Assembly (NCBI GenBank): GCA_040954595.2
Contig: CM082583.2
Span: forward strand, 7,192,001-7,256,000
Reading direction: 5' to 3'
DNA length: 64,000 nt
Source: Balanoglossus misakiensis
Taxonomy: Eukaryota > Hemichordata
The notes below the pieces were generated by a model. The model saw only the letters and a list, made by a program, of their open reading frames with translations, did not search any database and had not been told where the DNA came from. Shown here piece after piece: positions 36,701 through 52,200 of the stretch; the first letter of the stretch is position 1, and every line of letters starts with the position of its first letter. Both the position numbers and the translations under genes were made by a program.

Positions 36701-37707
36701 TTGCATATAAGGCACTCTGGAGGTAGACCGTCAGTTAGTGTTAAAACCTAACAAGTCTTGCTGTTAAAACAAATAAATTCACTTGGGTTTGACCGTTATC
36801 ATTGTCAGAAAACAGAACTGCTTCAATCCCATAATAGTTCATCTTCCATAGTTGCTTCATGCTGCTAACACCAGTTAACTAACAAAGCTTAACATTCTGT
36901 GTGCATCTTCAATATGCATATTTCCTTGCCTTGCATAATTTTTTGCTAATTTTTTCTGCTTGCTTTGTTGTAACAACTAACAATGCACATCGCAAGCACA
37001 GACATCTATTCTTCATTTATTTTATAATCTCATTGTTTAAAGGGAGTAAGTTGCTGTCTTTTGACAGTATTTTGGTTGTTTTAGTTTCATATGAGAAATG
37101 ATGATTGTCCCGTGTACAAGAAATTACATCATTGAAATCTGGATCTTCATTACTTCTCACATCAAACTAAAATATTCAGAACTTCAAAAGACAACAACTT
37201 CAGCCCTGTAAATGTTTCGGTAGTCAGTTAAAATGTCTAGATAGTGTGACTTTTGGAAGAATAGAATTTTAAGCAAGTAAAGAAATGGAACATATAGATT
37301 TATACAGCTCTTTAAGATGTCATTTCTCATAGAAAATATTTCATTTGTCCTAAAATTTGATATGCATTTGATAATTTACAGTTTTGAAATAAGAACTTTC
37401 TATGAAAAAAAATCAAATGCCTGTTAGGAAGTTCATCTTGATAACATAACAGAAGTTGCTTTTGTTGGAACAATGAATTTGACAAAGATGGTTGACTTGT
37501 TGCTGTTTGGTGGGTTTATTTCCATAGGTGCATAGCATGTACCGCACGACCGGAGCCAGCTTCGCCAAAGCGCAGCAGGAGTTCGCGAGCTCGGTGACCT
37601 CCAACCCAACGGTACAAGACGCCACAAGGAACGCCGTGTCTGGGGCCGTGTCGGGAGCCATGACCGGTGGCGGTGGTGGTGGCACCACATCCAACAACAG
37701 GATGTAG
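27757..37707 (+). CDS. SCAMP: secretory carrier-associated membrane protein
   Basis: SCAMPs are four-helix proteins of endosomal, Golgi and secretory-vesicle membranes that act in endocytic recycling and exocytosis. Constant exons: 27757-27816, 30539-30634, 30896-31003, 31305-31413, 31980-32108, 32462-32624 and 37528-37707. One of two TM3 exons (33463-33564 or 33641-33742) and one of two TM4 exons (34645-34792 or 35494-35611) complete the frame, giving 364 or 354 residues (human SCAMP1 338). The N-terminus has NPF at 7-9 and 39-41 (EH-domain ligands), a Pro-rich exon with PPAY at 79-82 (WW ligand type) and a heptad helix at about 90-120. The family blocks [18 protein letters not shown] and [11 protein letters not shown] (the E-peptide known to inhibit exocytosis) follow. 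The C-terminus is [19 protein letters not shown], ending [11 protein letters not shown]. Intron 1 is 2.7 kb. AATAAA lies at 38910 and 40425. Confidence 0.96.
33463..33564 (+). other. SCAMP: SCAMP alternative TM3 exon, version a
   Basis: 102 nt between ACAG and GTAAGA. It encodes [18 protein letters not shown] onward to the lumenal end AIGVPSSGA, then a split Cys codon. It enters in the phase left by exon 32462-32624 (AG|G) and exits as TG|, exactly as version b. It lacks the usual SCAMP GIPGWG at the lumenal end of TM3, so it looks like the diverged copy. Confidence 0.85.
33641..33742 (+). other. SCAMP: SCAMP alternative TM3 exon, version b (canonical-like)
   Basis: 102 nt, the same length, phases and splice context as version a, and only 76 bp downstream. 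It encodes [17 protein letters not shown] then AIGIPGWGT and the split Cys, matching the usual SCAMP GIPGWGxCGW. It arose by tandem duplication with version a. Confidence 0.88.
34645..34792 (+). other. SCAMP: SCAMP alternative TM4 exon, version a (long loop)
   Basis: 148 nt with ATAG/GTACTT borders. It encodes [20 protein letters not shown], then [10 protein letters not shown] through LSAIMLKK, i.e. the lumenal loop and helix 4. It has 49 codons after the split Cys, about ten more loop residues than human SCAMP1. Confidence 0.9.
34921..35059. repeat. 20-21 bp tandem repeat with CArG-like boxes, SCAMP intron
   Basis: Five to six degenerate units of about TATATCAATACCATATTTGG. Perfect CCATATTTGG (SRF CArG consensus CC(A/T)6GG) occurs at 34954-34963, 34974-34983 and 34995-35004, and CCATATGTGG at 34933-34942. 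It lies between the two alternative TM4 exons. Confidence 0.8.
35494..35611 (+). other. SCAMP: SCAMP alternative TM4 exon, version b (short loop)
   Basis: 118 nt between CCAG and GTAAAG. In the phase set by TM3 it reads Cys, then [20 protein letters not shown], a hydrophobic helix [14 protein letters not shown] and YLLKR, then phase 0 into the last exon (VHSMYR). It has 39 codons after the Cys, the same as human SCAMP1 from GW to KK. Start (GW), length, phases and basic end match the role of version a, although sequence identity is low. Calling it an exon rests on splice sites, phase, GW motif and helix; no transcript was seen. Confidence 0.72.
35841..35862. repeat. poly-G run in SCAMP intron
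   Basis: About 22 consecutive G, followed by ATC. On an RNA transcribed from the plus strand it could form a G-quadruplex. It may also be an unstable or misassembled homopolymer. Confidence 0.8.
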
Positions 37708-40690
37708 ACGAGAGTACGGGGAAGGGAAGGAAAATAAAAAAAGGGAAGATATCAAATTTATACCCAAAAGTGAGCACATCACTTGCAATGCTATTGTGAG
37801 GATCTTCACAAAATTCACCACTATCCCGGAATTAGTCTTGTTGTTGTATTTCCCTCCTCAGAGTTGAAAAAAAGACTAACTGTTTATGAGAAACAAGGAA
37901 GACTTCCATTTTATCGACAAAAAAGTTTGTTCATAAAAGAAAGACAACAGGTTTGCAGGCAGTCAAAGGAAATACTTTCACTGCTGTAAAATCTGAATTA
38001 AAGCACTTTGTAAAACAGATCAAAGTCACTATTCAATTTTGGCGTGTCTTTCTGGGTGTGTTTGGCAGTGTTTCTGATTGCAACTTCAGATGCCAGACAC
38101 ACTGCGTAGTAAGAAAAAAAACAAAAGAATTGATGGTCATCATCTTGTGTTGTACCATGCAAGTCCCTTCCCAGACTTCCACATTTTAAATCCCTGTATC
38201 GTACCATTGTGCATTGGACTAGTCCGTCACATGGGTAAGAGGTTTCAAAGGTACAACATAGATGATGTAAACCATTCTTTAACCTTACAAAAAATATTCC
38301 TTCCTGTCAGAGTTAAAGTCTAGGCCAATGTAAGAGAATTGTAACTTCTTTGCTGAGTTGTATATTTACACATGTTTTAACATTACCAGAAACAGTTGTG
38401 TAAAATGTAATTTTTTTTTTCATATTGTCTCCTATTTATTTTCTGGTTTAAGTCCAAAGTGATCGCTTTTTGATCCAGAATTGGTTTGGTTTCCATATTT
38501 CTGTAGATTGCATTTTCTTAAAAAAAATAAGATGTGCATCAGTTGGCATCTACTCTTATCCTAGCCTAATAGTGTTCATTACTGCTCGTTTCCAAAACCG
38601 TGGTTCAGTTGTGATGTATGTTGATGGCAGACCCTTGTTGGAACTTGTCAATCCTTTTTTGTATCTGGTGGTGCATTCGTATTTTGTAGATGATTCATAG
38701 TTGTGAAACTAGATATCAGAACACAACATAATCCATGGTAACACTTTGCTCACAAAAGTAACTAGAAAGTGACCCTCAGCCAAAAATAAGCACTAAATTG
38801 AACATAGCACCTACAATGAATTTAAGATGACTAAATTGTATATCATGATAGACTGAGGTGGAAATTCACAAAAATGTGTGTGAAACATGGTGGTAATTAA
38901 GTGTCTTACAATAAAGCTTTCATTTTGAAAATCATATTTATGTTCAGAATTCATTCTCAAAACAGAATGGCAAGTGATGTTAGTGTTTTATTTTAGTAAA
39001 GCTGTACAAACATAGTGACTAGATTAATACATCAGATTGCATTATATGAAAGAAAATAATTAGATTTTTTTTTTAAAGCTGAAGCAGTGAAAGGGAAAGG
39101 GGCACAATTGAAGCAATATAGTCTGAGTTATTTATTCAGTGTATTAAAAAAAATGAAAGATGCTCACATTTTTGCATCTAAGGTTGCTCTAGTTTATATT
39201 AAAATGGTTTTAGATTTCCGAGTGAATTACTGGAATTGTGGATGTACATGTATATGAAATGAACATTGTATCTGATCGTTACTTCTGTAGGTCTTCAATT
39301 GACCTTTGACCCTTCAGGGGTTCATAGACCCCCTAACTTATGGTAGTCGGTCACCTGTGTATAACACAAACTGCCATTCAAATCAGAAACTAATGTAGCC
39401 TTTAAAAGTTGATAGATATAGTCTGGTGGTAAGAACCATGTTTTGTTGTACTTGATTTTTTTTCTTTCTTTTGCGCATTTCTATTGCAGAGACTGTAAAT
39501 ATGCCCCGTGGTTGCATGTGATTTCTGGGCGACTGTTTCCAAATGTATGTAGATAAACTTATACATACCCAAAAGCTTTGTGGCGTGTACATGTGTGTTT
39601 CTTTAGTAGAACAAAATTTAATTCACATTCAGACTCAGTGGATCCACTAGATAGGGGATAACTTTCAGTGAATGGAATATAGCTGTGAAATTCAGACTTG
39701 GCAAGTTATAAAGCAGCCGGTGTCACATTCGCATTGACTCTCCCGAACATTTTTTACAAAGTACTTAAAATTTAACCACTGACAAAAAGTACATGAGGGA
39801 ATATTATAAAACATGAACCAAGTACGTGGTCAATGACAAGCAGACATCCAAATTGAATGTGTACTGTGCAACTTCACGATTTATAGCGTATTTTGGAAAA
39901 TGGCTGTTCACGATTATCTGGTATGATTCAAAGCAGAGGTCAGTGAAATCTGACCGTTCACAAATCTGTTTTAAATTCCTTCATTAAATGGGTGACAATC
40001 TTCAAAAAGAAGTAGTGTTACAACAAACAATTGCGAGTTGATACAGTATGTAGTAGAAATATGCAAATGTATGTTCAGTATTTACCTTTGCAAAGAGAAA
40101 AAAATATATAACTGTGCTAATGTATAAGTGATTAAATTGCTCATCTGGTTTCTGAAGGTTTACACATTTTATGAGAGCTGTTGTTTATTCGGGTTCCCGT
40201 CAAGTTTGAAATGCCTTTCCAGACTTTGTACATACATATACAGGTGTAGATGGGATTTGTATCTTTAACAAGTAATGTTAACAATCCACTGCATGGAATC
40301 GTCATGTAAGAGACAAGTAGTGTAGATAAAGGACATGAAGGATCCGGTTTTTGAAGAAAAAAGTTGTCAAATGTTTGGTGTGGTGATTACCTGGGGAAAT
40401 ATTGTCCAGAAGTGTGAGAATGGCAATAAACGAATGAATGTTACTGTAAAGAAAAGAAATGTGTGTGTTACTCAATATTAAAGTATGATCTACCTTGTCA
40501 TCCATCCGATGTCCATTCAACAATAGACATCGGCAATGAGTAATATTGCTGAAGAAATAGTTTTCCTGGTAACTGCCAGGTGAAGTCAAATGAAATGACA
40601 GGCTTGAAATTGGTTAATTTTCTGTTTTCTTCAACAGACTAGTTTGATTAAACACACAAATGCACAAAGACTATGAACTACACTTTCAAA
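37708..40690. other. SCAMP 3' UTR and converging 3' ends with the zinc-finger gene
   Basis: Beyond the SCAMP stop there is no recognisable coding sequence. AATAAA signals on the plus strand at 38910-38915 and 40425-40430 would give SCAMP 3' UTRs of about 1.2 or 2.7 kb. Minus-strand AATAAA signals (seen as TTTATT) at 40695-40700 and 40735-40740 fit the 3' end of the zinc-finger gene, so the two transcripts nearly abut. Confidence 0.55.
38910..38915 (+). terminator. SCAMP: candidate SCAMP poly(A) signal
   Basis: AATAAA 1.2 kb after the stop. A second candidate is at 40425-40430. Confidence 0.4.
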
Positions 40691-40694
40691 TTAC

Positions 40695-40740
40695 TTTATT
40701 ACACAACAGTGACAGGGGACAGACCTATGTACAATTTATT
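40695..40740 (-). terminator. candidate poly(A) signals of the zinc-finger gene
   Basis: Two AATAAA hexamers on the minus strand, about 1.1 kb beyond the stop at 41837. Confidence 0.4.
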
Positions 40741-41836
40741 CCTGGTAATGATCTTCAATAAACAGTCTCTCCAAACCCACAAAGATCTACCCTTGGCTTC
40801 TTTAAGTACTGTAAAATGCACGTGTGTGCTGAGTGGAAATTGCAAATGAGTAAATGTCACATGTAATGTCCAATCTTGTAGTTGTGCTTTGCAGCTAGTT
40901 TGAACTCACTTGGTTTAAATATTCAATGTGGGGGGGGAGGGGGGGCCAATATTTTTATCAAAAACATACTGTGCAACACTGTAAAAGGTGCAAAACCACA
41001 AAGAGCTAGAAAATGGTTTATAAGTGAAGTTTAAAATATTGAAACTGTAACTTGTAAACAATTATGTAAAATATTATATACTATTCCTTTTAAAATTGCT
41101 CGATCATCCCATTTTGCTGAATTAAAATTACTAGTTACAGCTAGAAACTATTTCCTGAAAAACATTTAATTTGTTTTCTTATGAAAAATGTGCTAGTACT
41201 TTATAGTAAACAGCCTCCAATACTCTGGTTTTGTCTCATCACAGCAAACAAATATTATATATATTTTGTTTGTTTGAAAACTATTGTAAATGGCAAATAT
41301 TTAGTGGTAGTATTGGTAATTTATGGTGATAATGTATCATTTATTTGCTAGTAGCAAAATCCAGCTGACCCTAAAACTGTAGATATAAACCAAAACACTT
41401 ACTTCTAAACTCGCAACGTTCGCAGGTCAAAAACTTTCAAGTGTCAAAACTTAGCCAAGTTGTTAAATTTATAAAATTCAAATATTTTAGGGAATATTTT
41501 TGGGGCCCTAATGAATTTACCATATAGGAACATCCCATCAAAAACTTGGGGGGTCTGAAGGGCGCCACCAAGTGGTGGAACTGTAAATACGCTAAAACGG
41601 GTACACAACTTCTAGCCTAAAATCAACATCACAGTTGAACACAAGTTGTATTCAACAATTGTAAAGGCCAACCAATTTTGTTGGAGATCTACTTTTTGCA
41701 TTTTATGATTTTCCCCCTCTTTCTTATTCATCAAAATGAAGAAGACACAAGCTAAATTCCACAGAATTTTGTAGCTTCAAGTATTTGCCTCTTCACTATT
41801 ACAATTCTCACCCATCCACACACACTGATCTCGTCT

Positions 41837-44572
<2,736 letters not shown>

Positions 44573-45280
44573 TCACTCAACAATGGAGGGGTGTGTGTGT
44601 TCAATGATGGTGACAATGACCCTGTCATAATATCAACAAAAAAGGTTTCCATGGCAACAACATTCATATGCAATAAATCAAATTCAGCATTATGGTATTT
44701 AACCTCGACATTCAATACAGTCAGCCAGTTTGTCCCAAGCACAGTCATCGACATCCAAACTACCAAACTTGAAAGTCAGTCTACGTACGTAGGCTACATG
44801 TACATGTAGTCCAATCATTACACATCATACCGGTGTCCATTACACTATGGTACATATGTTGAGTGACCGTGATTCAACAATTTTCTCTTGAGAAAATACA
44901 ATCGGGTCTTACCTAAACCAAAGAAGCTAGTCTTGCCAAAACGCCGATGAGGTGTTTGACATTGAGTTCAGCACAGGTTTACCAGTTACCTGCCTGCCCA
45001 GCCTCGGCCAGAAAGCTCTACATTCAGTGCGTCTTCGTCACGTCAACAACAGTCAACACTTCATCAACATGTCAATACAACACCTCGCACTTATAATTGT
45101 GTCAGAACATTTGAACTCATTCAAATGATCATTGAAGAAAATATTAAACCGCCACACCTATCGAAAACAGGGCTATTTCTCCGCGTTAAACACAATACAA
45201 CGTCAGAGCTCTGCCTGGATACGTCATATAAACAGTTCGGAAACCAATAACACGGTCGTTTACCTCAAGAGACTCGCGGC

Positions 45281-45292
45281 GCCGCCATCTTG
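45281..45292 (-). promoter_or_regulatory. YY1-type motif, same 12-mer as in the AP3B-SCAMP promoter
   Basis: CCGCCATCTTGG is the reverse complement of CCAAGATGGCGG at 27336-27347. YY1 sites typically sit just downstream of TATA-less start sites. Here it lies inside the proposed first exon of the zinc-finger gene. Confidence 0.5.
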
Positions 45293-45713
45293 GTAATTAC
45301 ACTGTATCCATAGAAACATTCCCAATCGCTAACTTGACTGGGGAGGCGCTCTTCCACTCACTGAATATCAATCTCCGACTGGCTGACTATCGACTTCTTG
45401 GGATATTAAATCAAAAAGATTTTGTTTGACTATGCGTGTTTTTTTCACAGTGCAAAGAAAACCCTGACAGTAAGACAATACAAATAACAATGGTGCAACG
45501 GTTTTAGCGCCGTAAAGGACTGGACATTTTGTTGGAAAAATCATACCCAAATCAGGACCCGAATGACCGCAAAAAAGGTGCCAGATAGAAATCAAAGAGT
45601 GAAACAAATAATGACTAGTGGGTCAGGTACAAAATATAACGCTACCTCACCAATCTTCCAGACCCTTCCCAGGATATCAAATGATCACCCGTTAAAGTAA
45701 GAAAAACTTCGTA

Positions 45714-45838
45714 TCGACACGATCATCGTGTCGAAACTTGCGCCGCAACCAATCACCTATATAGCAATATTGTGCACGATGGTCATACCATTACCAACAA
45801 AACCTGAAATTTATGTCACGGACACGATCATCGTGCCA
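45714..45838. repeat. pair of near-palindromic ACACGATCATCGTG motifs
   Basis: CGACACGAT-C-ATCGTGTCG (9-bp arms, 1-nt centre) at about 45714-45732, and a second copy of the ACACGATCATCGTG core at about 45821-45834, roughly 105 bp away. They lie in the promoter region of the divergent zinc-finger/voltage-sensor pair and could be a dimeric factor site. Confidence 0.5.
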
Positions 45839-46291
45839 AAAACACGAATAAACATATAAGCATTTTGATTGCCGTTTCGCCCATGCTCTCAAAATCCCAG
45901 AAAACCACTGGTCACCACCCGCCCTCTGTAGCTCTAACGTACATAAAATCACCACTATCTACGAATATACTACGAATCGTGTTGCACTGCATGCAGGCCA
46001 CACCCAGTATAGTACCCGGTATAACAAGTGGTCACACGCACAATTTTTGCGATCTCCAATCAATATTTCAAGTTTTGTCACGACTTTGGTCGATGATAGG
46101 TTTATACCGAACATCTATTAAGCTGCGTCGTTCGGACAATTTAAAGAAGTAACATTATTATTTGCTGGCACGCGGTGTCGGAACTTCTACCTCCTTTGAA
46201 TCCTACATCATGAAGCTAAATGATACGGTCGGACGACGAAGTAATGGTTCCGTCAAGGTGTTGAGGGCGCACTTTCGAAAAATTGTACACA

Positions 46292-49200
46292 ATGGCGATG
46301 ACGGAAAGGTGTGAAGATCGATGTGATTCGTTTCTGTGATGTTTTTGACTAATGCAACGTCTTGTCGCTTCGAAAACCCACACTCTCATGAAACTAACTG
46401 AGGACATTTCGTTTGTTCGTTCTGATTTCAGCTCGCTGGATACGGCGAGCCTGGCGAGAGATGGGCTCGACAGCCGATCGACGACGCCGCACAGCTTTAG
46501 CGAGTCCGTGGTGTATCATCGAAGACCCAGGCCTAAGTAAGTAGACTCACTCCACGGGATTCCAGTTTATTTTAAGATAATATTAAGCGTCCGCTTATTT
46601 TGCCTCCGATTGGACGCACCGTAAGCGTAATCAGCTACCTGGTTTACGCAAAATGCTACTACACTACGCAAAAATTGCTACATTGTATTATGGCCGATTC
46701 CCTAATGTCTTCGGGTAATGTTTATAAACGAGCAACAGAGAATCGATTATCGAGAGAGGGAATGTCAGTTATGGGACGAGAAAAAAACAGTGAATTCTGC
46801 CAAAGTCTAAAACAAGACCACTCAAACTCACTACAGCCGAAGAGTTTTGTGTAACCCCAATTTATGAAAAATTTCACTTTTTGTGTTTAATTCATTTTTC
46901 GACTGTTTGCCTTTTATTGACATTACAAGGCATGTAAAATGCCCGGATGGAAGTCAATTACGAGTCTCAATGACCGTAGAGAGTATCAAACTCGTACTCA
47001 TTAAATGTCGCAAAATTTATCAAGGCCTATCTAATGGGTTGTTGAGGCAGACATTTTATATAATGGAGAATTTGATTTTAACCTAGCAAAATCGACGCAG
47101 AATCTTAAGCGACTGTTGCTTCCACTAGATTATGCAATGTACTGTAATTACCAGGCACATACGTGTAAAAATCTATTCAATCAACATCTTACCAAAGCCA
47201 GCCCATCTATTGTTTGCATTTCCTAACGCCTTTGTTTTCATTCACAATTAATAAGATCGAAACGTCAACGACAAAAACAGAGACCGAACTCTAGCCCACG
47301 GTTTTATTCCGCCTGGAATGAAAGGCTATAACGTTAATGCATGGCAGAATCATGCAAGCAGCGGTCTAAAAGGTAACCTTCGCCCGACACCATTTCCACC
47401 AACTCCGTAACAAGTTCCGCATGGGGGGTTTTCAATAGGGGCGGGCTTTTCAAGAAATCGTGACCGCATACAACACTGTAATGTCTGCTTGACCCGAAAA
47501 TGCGCTCGGGCAGCGGAGTCAGGAGGGAAATATGTACAGGACCCCACTGTTTTTTGTTGTTGAGCCACAACAAAAAACACGCTCATATTGTGGCGGCGGT
47601 GAAAGAGTGAAATCAGACACTGGGGTAACCGATGAAGAAGCTTTTCAAGTCGGGTGGCGGACACCGGTGTAAAATGTCAGAACGTCACACGGTTGTATTT
47701 CAGCATCTTTTATGAGGCATTCAAATAATCAGGTAACATTAACCGCTTTATTCAATTCCAGCTGGTGTATTGAACCCAACACTAGCAGACGACATTCTAA
47801 ACCTACTGGAGAAGTCATTCTGAACTTAGAGCGCTTGATTGATGCAATCGTAGCTTGTTACTCATTTAGTGAAACGCTCAAAATAATCAGCATCCCAAGT
47901 AACACTGTACGTTAGAAAACTGGACGTAAATTTATTTTCAAACAGTCCAACTATTTTTCACCAGGAATTGGGCAATGAAAATAAAATCAGGGTGTGCCAG
48001 AGTACATTTACTTCTGAAACTGATAGTGATACTAATATTTACAGCCCAAAATCGCTTTTACTAGCTTCCAGAGCAGAAGCCATGATATGGGGGACCCTGT
48101 TTTGTATTTACGATTTGTATTTGGTCCAGTAAACATGTACAATACAAATGGCATACTAGTATTACTACATAGAGAATTGACCCGATTTTTAATACGCGAG
48201 TTCAACTTTTTATTAGCTTGGTTTTTGCTTTCTACCATCATAATAAATGTATAATTATTGGAACATGGCAAAAGTGAAGTGAAAACACTACAGTGACCAT
48301 GTCTGTGTATTGATGGATTTGCTCCCTGTTGATGGAGGATACGTAACACAGAGAATATGGATTGAAATATAGTCGACCATTAAAAGCCTCAAGGGTATCA
48401 GGACATTTATCAAAAGCCAGTGTTTGATAGATTTACCTGCAGATATCTCATGACTATTGCATTTACAAAACTCTAGGGGGACGTGGGCGTCCGGTGAAAC
48501 TACATGTACAAAAGACGAACTGAACCTCACAGCTGTGATTCGTGTTGACAGGAAAGCTCAGTGAAATTGAGTGTGGTGATGGTTTGCTTGATAACTCAGA
48601 AGTCGTAGTGTTTAAAGATTTTTCCCTCTGATTTTCTGGTCCACGGGGATGTGTTATCTCGCAGCAGTCAAAACAAACCCACGTCCATCAACAGAACGTC
48701 TTTCCAACGAAATGTCGCACATGTACTTCATGGAACATTTTCGCCCCAAATTATCATTGAAAATGATGACCAACTGTGAATTTTTTCCCGGGATAAAATA
48801 TCATGTCAACAACAGGAAATGAATTTCACTGTTTGAATCTGTGTTGCTAGGAAAATGTGTATTGTTCTGTAAATTCGGCACTTCGTTTTACTAATCTGCG
48901 ACTTTTTTGTGATTGATTCAAGCATGTATGTTTCTGTTCGTTTCATCAAGAGTTTAACCGACCAACCTTGTAATATGATCATTACTGAATGATAAACCAA
49001 ATATTGAGAATAAACTCACGGTTGGGGATGGCTTCTTTGTATGGTTGTAGTGTGCGAACACAGGGGGGTATTGAATTAATATCATCATGTAAAAATATGT
49101 GTCCCTTTATATCATTTAAAAGGCGTTTGATTCAGCGCGATTAAAGCTGTTATATGTAACTTTTGTTTCAATGGCATCATAATCTTGTGTTAAAATTGAA

Positions 49201-52200
49201 CCTTTATAGAGAAAAAAATGTTTTGCAATTAATTTCATCACTACATGTACCTGTCAATCACAGGATAATGCTTACGGGGTTATTGAGTTCAGTCTATTCT
49301 TATTTTGAATTAACTGCCAACCAACTACCCCTTTAAATTGTACAAAAATATGAAAACAAATATGTGGATTACTTTTGCCCCATAGTGTGTCAGCTTTGTA
49401 GTATGCCAAATCGCAGACATTAGCTGGCAGCATAAAAATAGACAATGAGTTAAAACATAATTTATAGCCATATCGTTAAGTACAAGCAGCCATTTGAAAT
49501 ATTAAAATGATGGATTATAATTTAGTTTAATTGATTAATTACCAGCCCCCTTCATTTGTTCGTTGAATCAACAGGTGGTTCTTGACAACTCAAAACCAAT
49601 GAATTGTTCAGTAAAACCACATTGTAAGAGTCACTAGCTCACTCTTTAACCCGTAGAAATCCAACTTTGCCATGGTGTGACCCATGTGCCCTCTAAGTAA
49701 CAGTGGAACCACCACATTGCCCTCTAATTTAGGGGGTATTGACCCCCTAAACCTAATCTCAAACACTGCTGGGAATGAGGCTCCCCTAGGTTGCTGATGA
49801 AAGTTGAGTTATAAGGTCCGACACTTGGAAAAAGCAGCATGTTTGCATGCATTAATAAACGACAACCACTTCGCCTTTTCTGTCATTCTAATACTGCAAA
49901 CAATAAATAAAAAATGGGAGGAATAATCTACCACAAGTCACAAAACAACAGTTACTCTTATTGTGCAATAAACTCCCCTCAAAAGAACACCACCTCCTGT
50001 AGGCTAATATATCAGAATAAATTAAGACTGTCAATGGGGAAAGAGTACTGTGTCTGTTTCACCATTGTTGACTTGCTAATGTTCATTTCTTTGTTGGATG
50101 GTCCTAGAGGGAAGACAGGTCAAAGGTCATGAAAGAGTGAAAATCTCTCTGAACACGATGTCACAGATTCATTTCCTTCTGTTTTGCAATGTCCATAGCC
50201 GCCAATTGCTGTTACATTTGAATCCATGTGTTTACTTCCTGATGTTGCAAAAATCCCCAGTTATGCCCAAAAAATCACTCCAACTCTTAAAATGTATAAT
50301 TATTTTTATAATGAGAACATTGATTTGATTATTGGATTTTACTATTCTACCGGTATATATGATACGACCTTGCAAGAACACATGTGTCAAAACAGATTTT
50401 TGTTGTTGCATTGAATGTACACCTAAGAAGCAACCGGTGATTTGAATTCCTGTGAAGCCATGCCATGCACCTTTCCTTTCATGCACCAACTTATTTGTAC
50501 TCAGAAGTCATCAGAAAAACCAACGAGTCAACTCGTGAGAATGACGGCGTGAAACAAACATATATGTCAGGAATTTTATCCCCACAATGAATCCTTGTTC
50601 GCTTCTCTGTACTGCCTCTTTTGGCCAATGAAACTGGATCTTTGTAAAGTTGTTTTCGGTTACAGCATGGCTCAGTCATCACAAAAGTGTGGTATGAACT
50701 TCTGTCTTGTAAAGCGCGGGTAAATCTTAAGACTGAAATTTTCGACATTCCTTCCCCATTTCAGGGCTTTGTGAAATTCTGATGTATTTGTTTATTGTTC
50801 GACATTTGCTGATAGCTGTCCACTTTAATATGAACAGCTCTGCAAACTTATTTCCAAGGGATGCAGTCAGTGGATCTGTTGTAATTAATGTGTTATGACA
50901 TCATCAGATGTTGCAAGCTAATATGTAAGTGTTCCTTTCCTGCAATGTATCCGCTTACAAGCATCCCAATCCATCAATTTCATGGGCAACAATGGTGAAA
51001 ACAGTAAAACAAATACCATTGACTAAGAGGCCATCGACTTCACACTATGATAAATGAAGTGATGACATCGTATGATATATTCATTCAGACTTTCGCTCTC
51101 GTACGTGTGACTGGTGGTTTTTGTCAGTGGTGTTGAAAAACAACAACATTACTATTCCAACAAGGGCCTGTTTGTGTGCTCTCACATCCATTAGTATAAT
51201 TACCTGCTGAATGAGATCATCTCTGTGTCACAGTGAGGTCACTTGACCACATTGTCAGCTGTGTAGTGGATACATGTGCAGGTAATGCCATGCCATACAG
51301 AGCTCAACTGTGAGGTGTTAAACACTTATGACTTTGAAATGATATAAAAGATTTTTGGTTATCAGTAGTCTACAAAATGTCAAATTTTAAGCAAAAAAAT
51401 GGACAGCTCATTCTAACAATTATTAGTGTTCTAATCACATGCCGTACATTTTTGGGGATCTATCCTGGTTGATACCACCAATAGGGATGACCCAAATGAG
51501 GGATCATTGTAATGATCATATGAAAGGAAAATTACGATACTGGTTAATTTTTCCAATCAGGCAATATTGACGTCATCTCTGGATGTTTTTGCTGGGTTTG
51601 ATAATAAACATGTCAAGGGTATGATTAATTTAAGTAACTGCGTGTACTAATGCCAACTGACCTAATTAGTGTTAACTTTTTAATGAAGCGTAAGATATGT
51701 TTGTTCAATAATTGTCAGATTTTGATATCTGATGTGTAATGGTTTTCACTTTTAACAAGGGAGAGATCCATGGTGCCATGCATACACGCTTTCATGAAAA
51801 AATATCGATTTATGACTATTTAATCAATATGACCATTATCCTTGCATTAATTTACTAATTAAACAACTGGTATAAATGGAATGAAAGGAACATTCATCAC
51901 GCTCTTGTCTATTTTAATTAACTGATAATTATCTAACGCTCTTGAACCTGAGCCAGGAGCAAATTGCTTAGGTTACCTGTGTCAGTTTGTCCAGAAATTC
52001 CACTATCATGATAATCCAATTATTTTATCTAAAGCCTATTAAAGTGATATCCCAAAATACTCACTAGAATACTATTGAAAGTGAAATGTGTGAATTTCTA
52101 CATGTTTGTATCAATCGTGTGAATTGACACCATTTCCATTTGAATAAAAGAAGAATTTAAAAAAAACCTGACATTATTTAATTCCTCCAAATCCAGCAGC

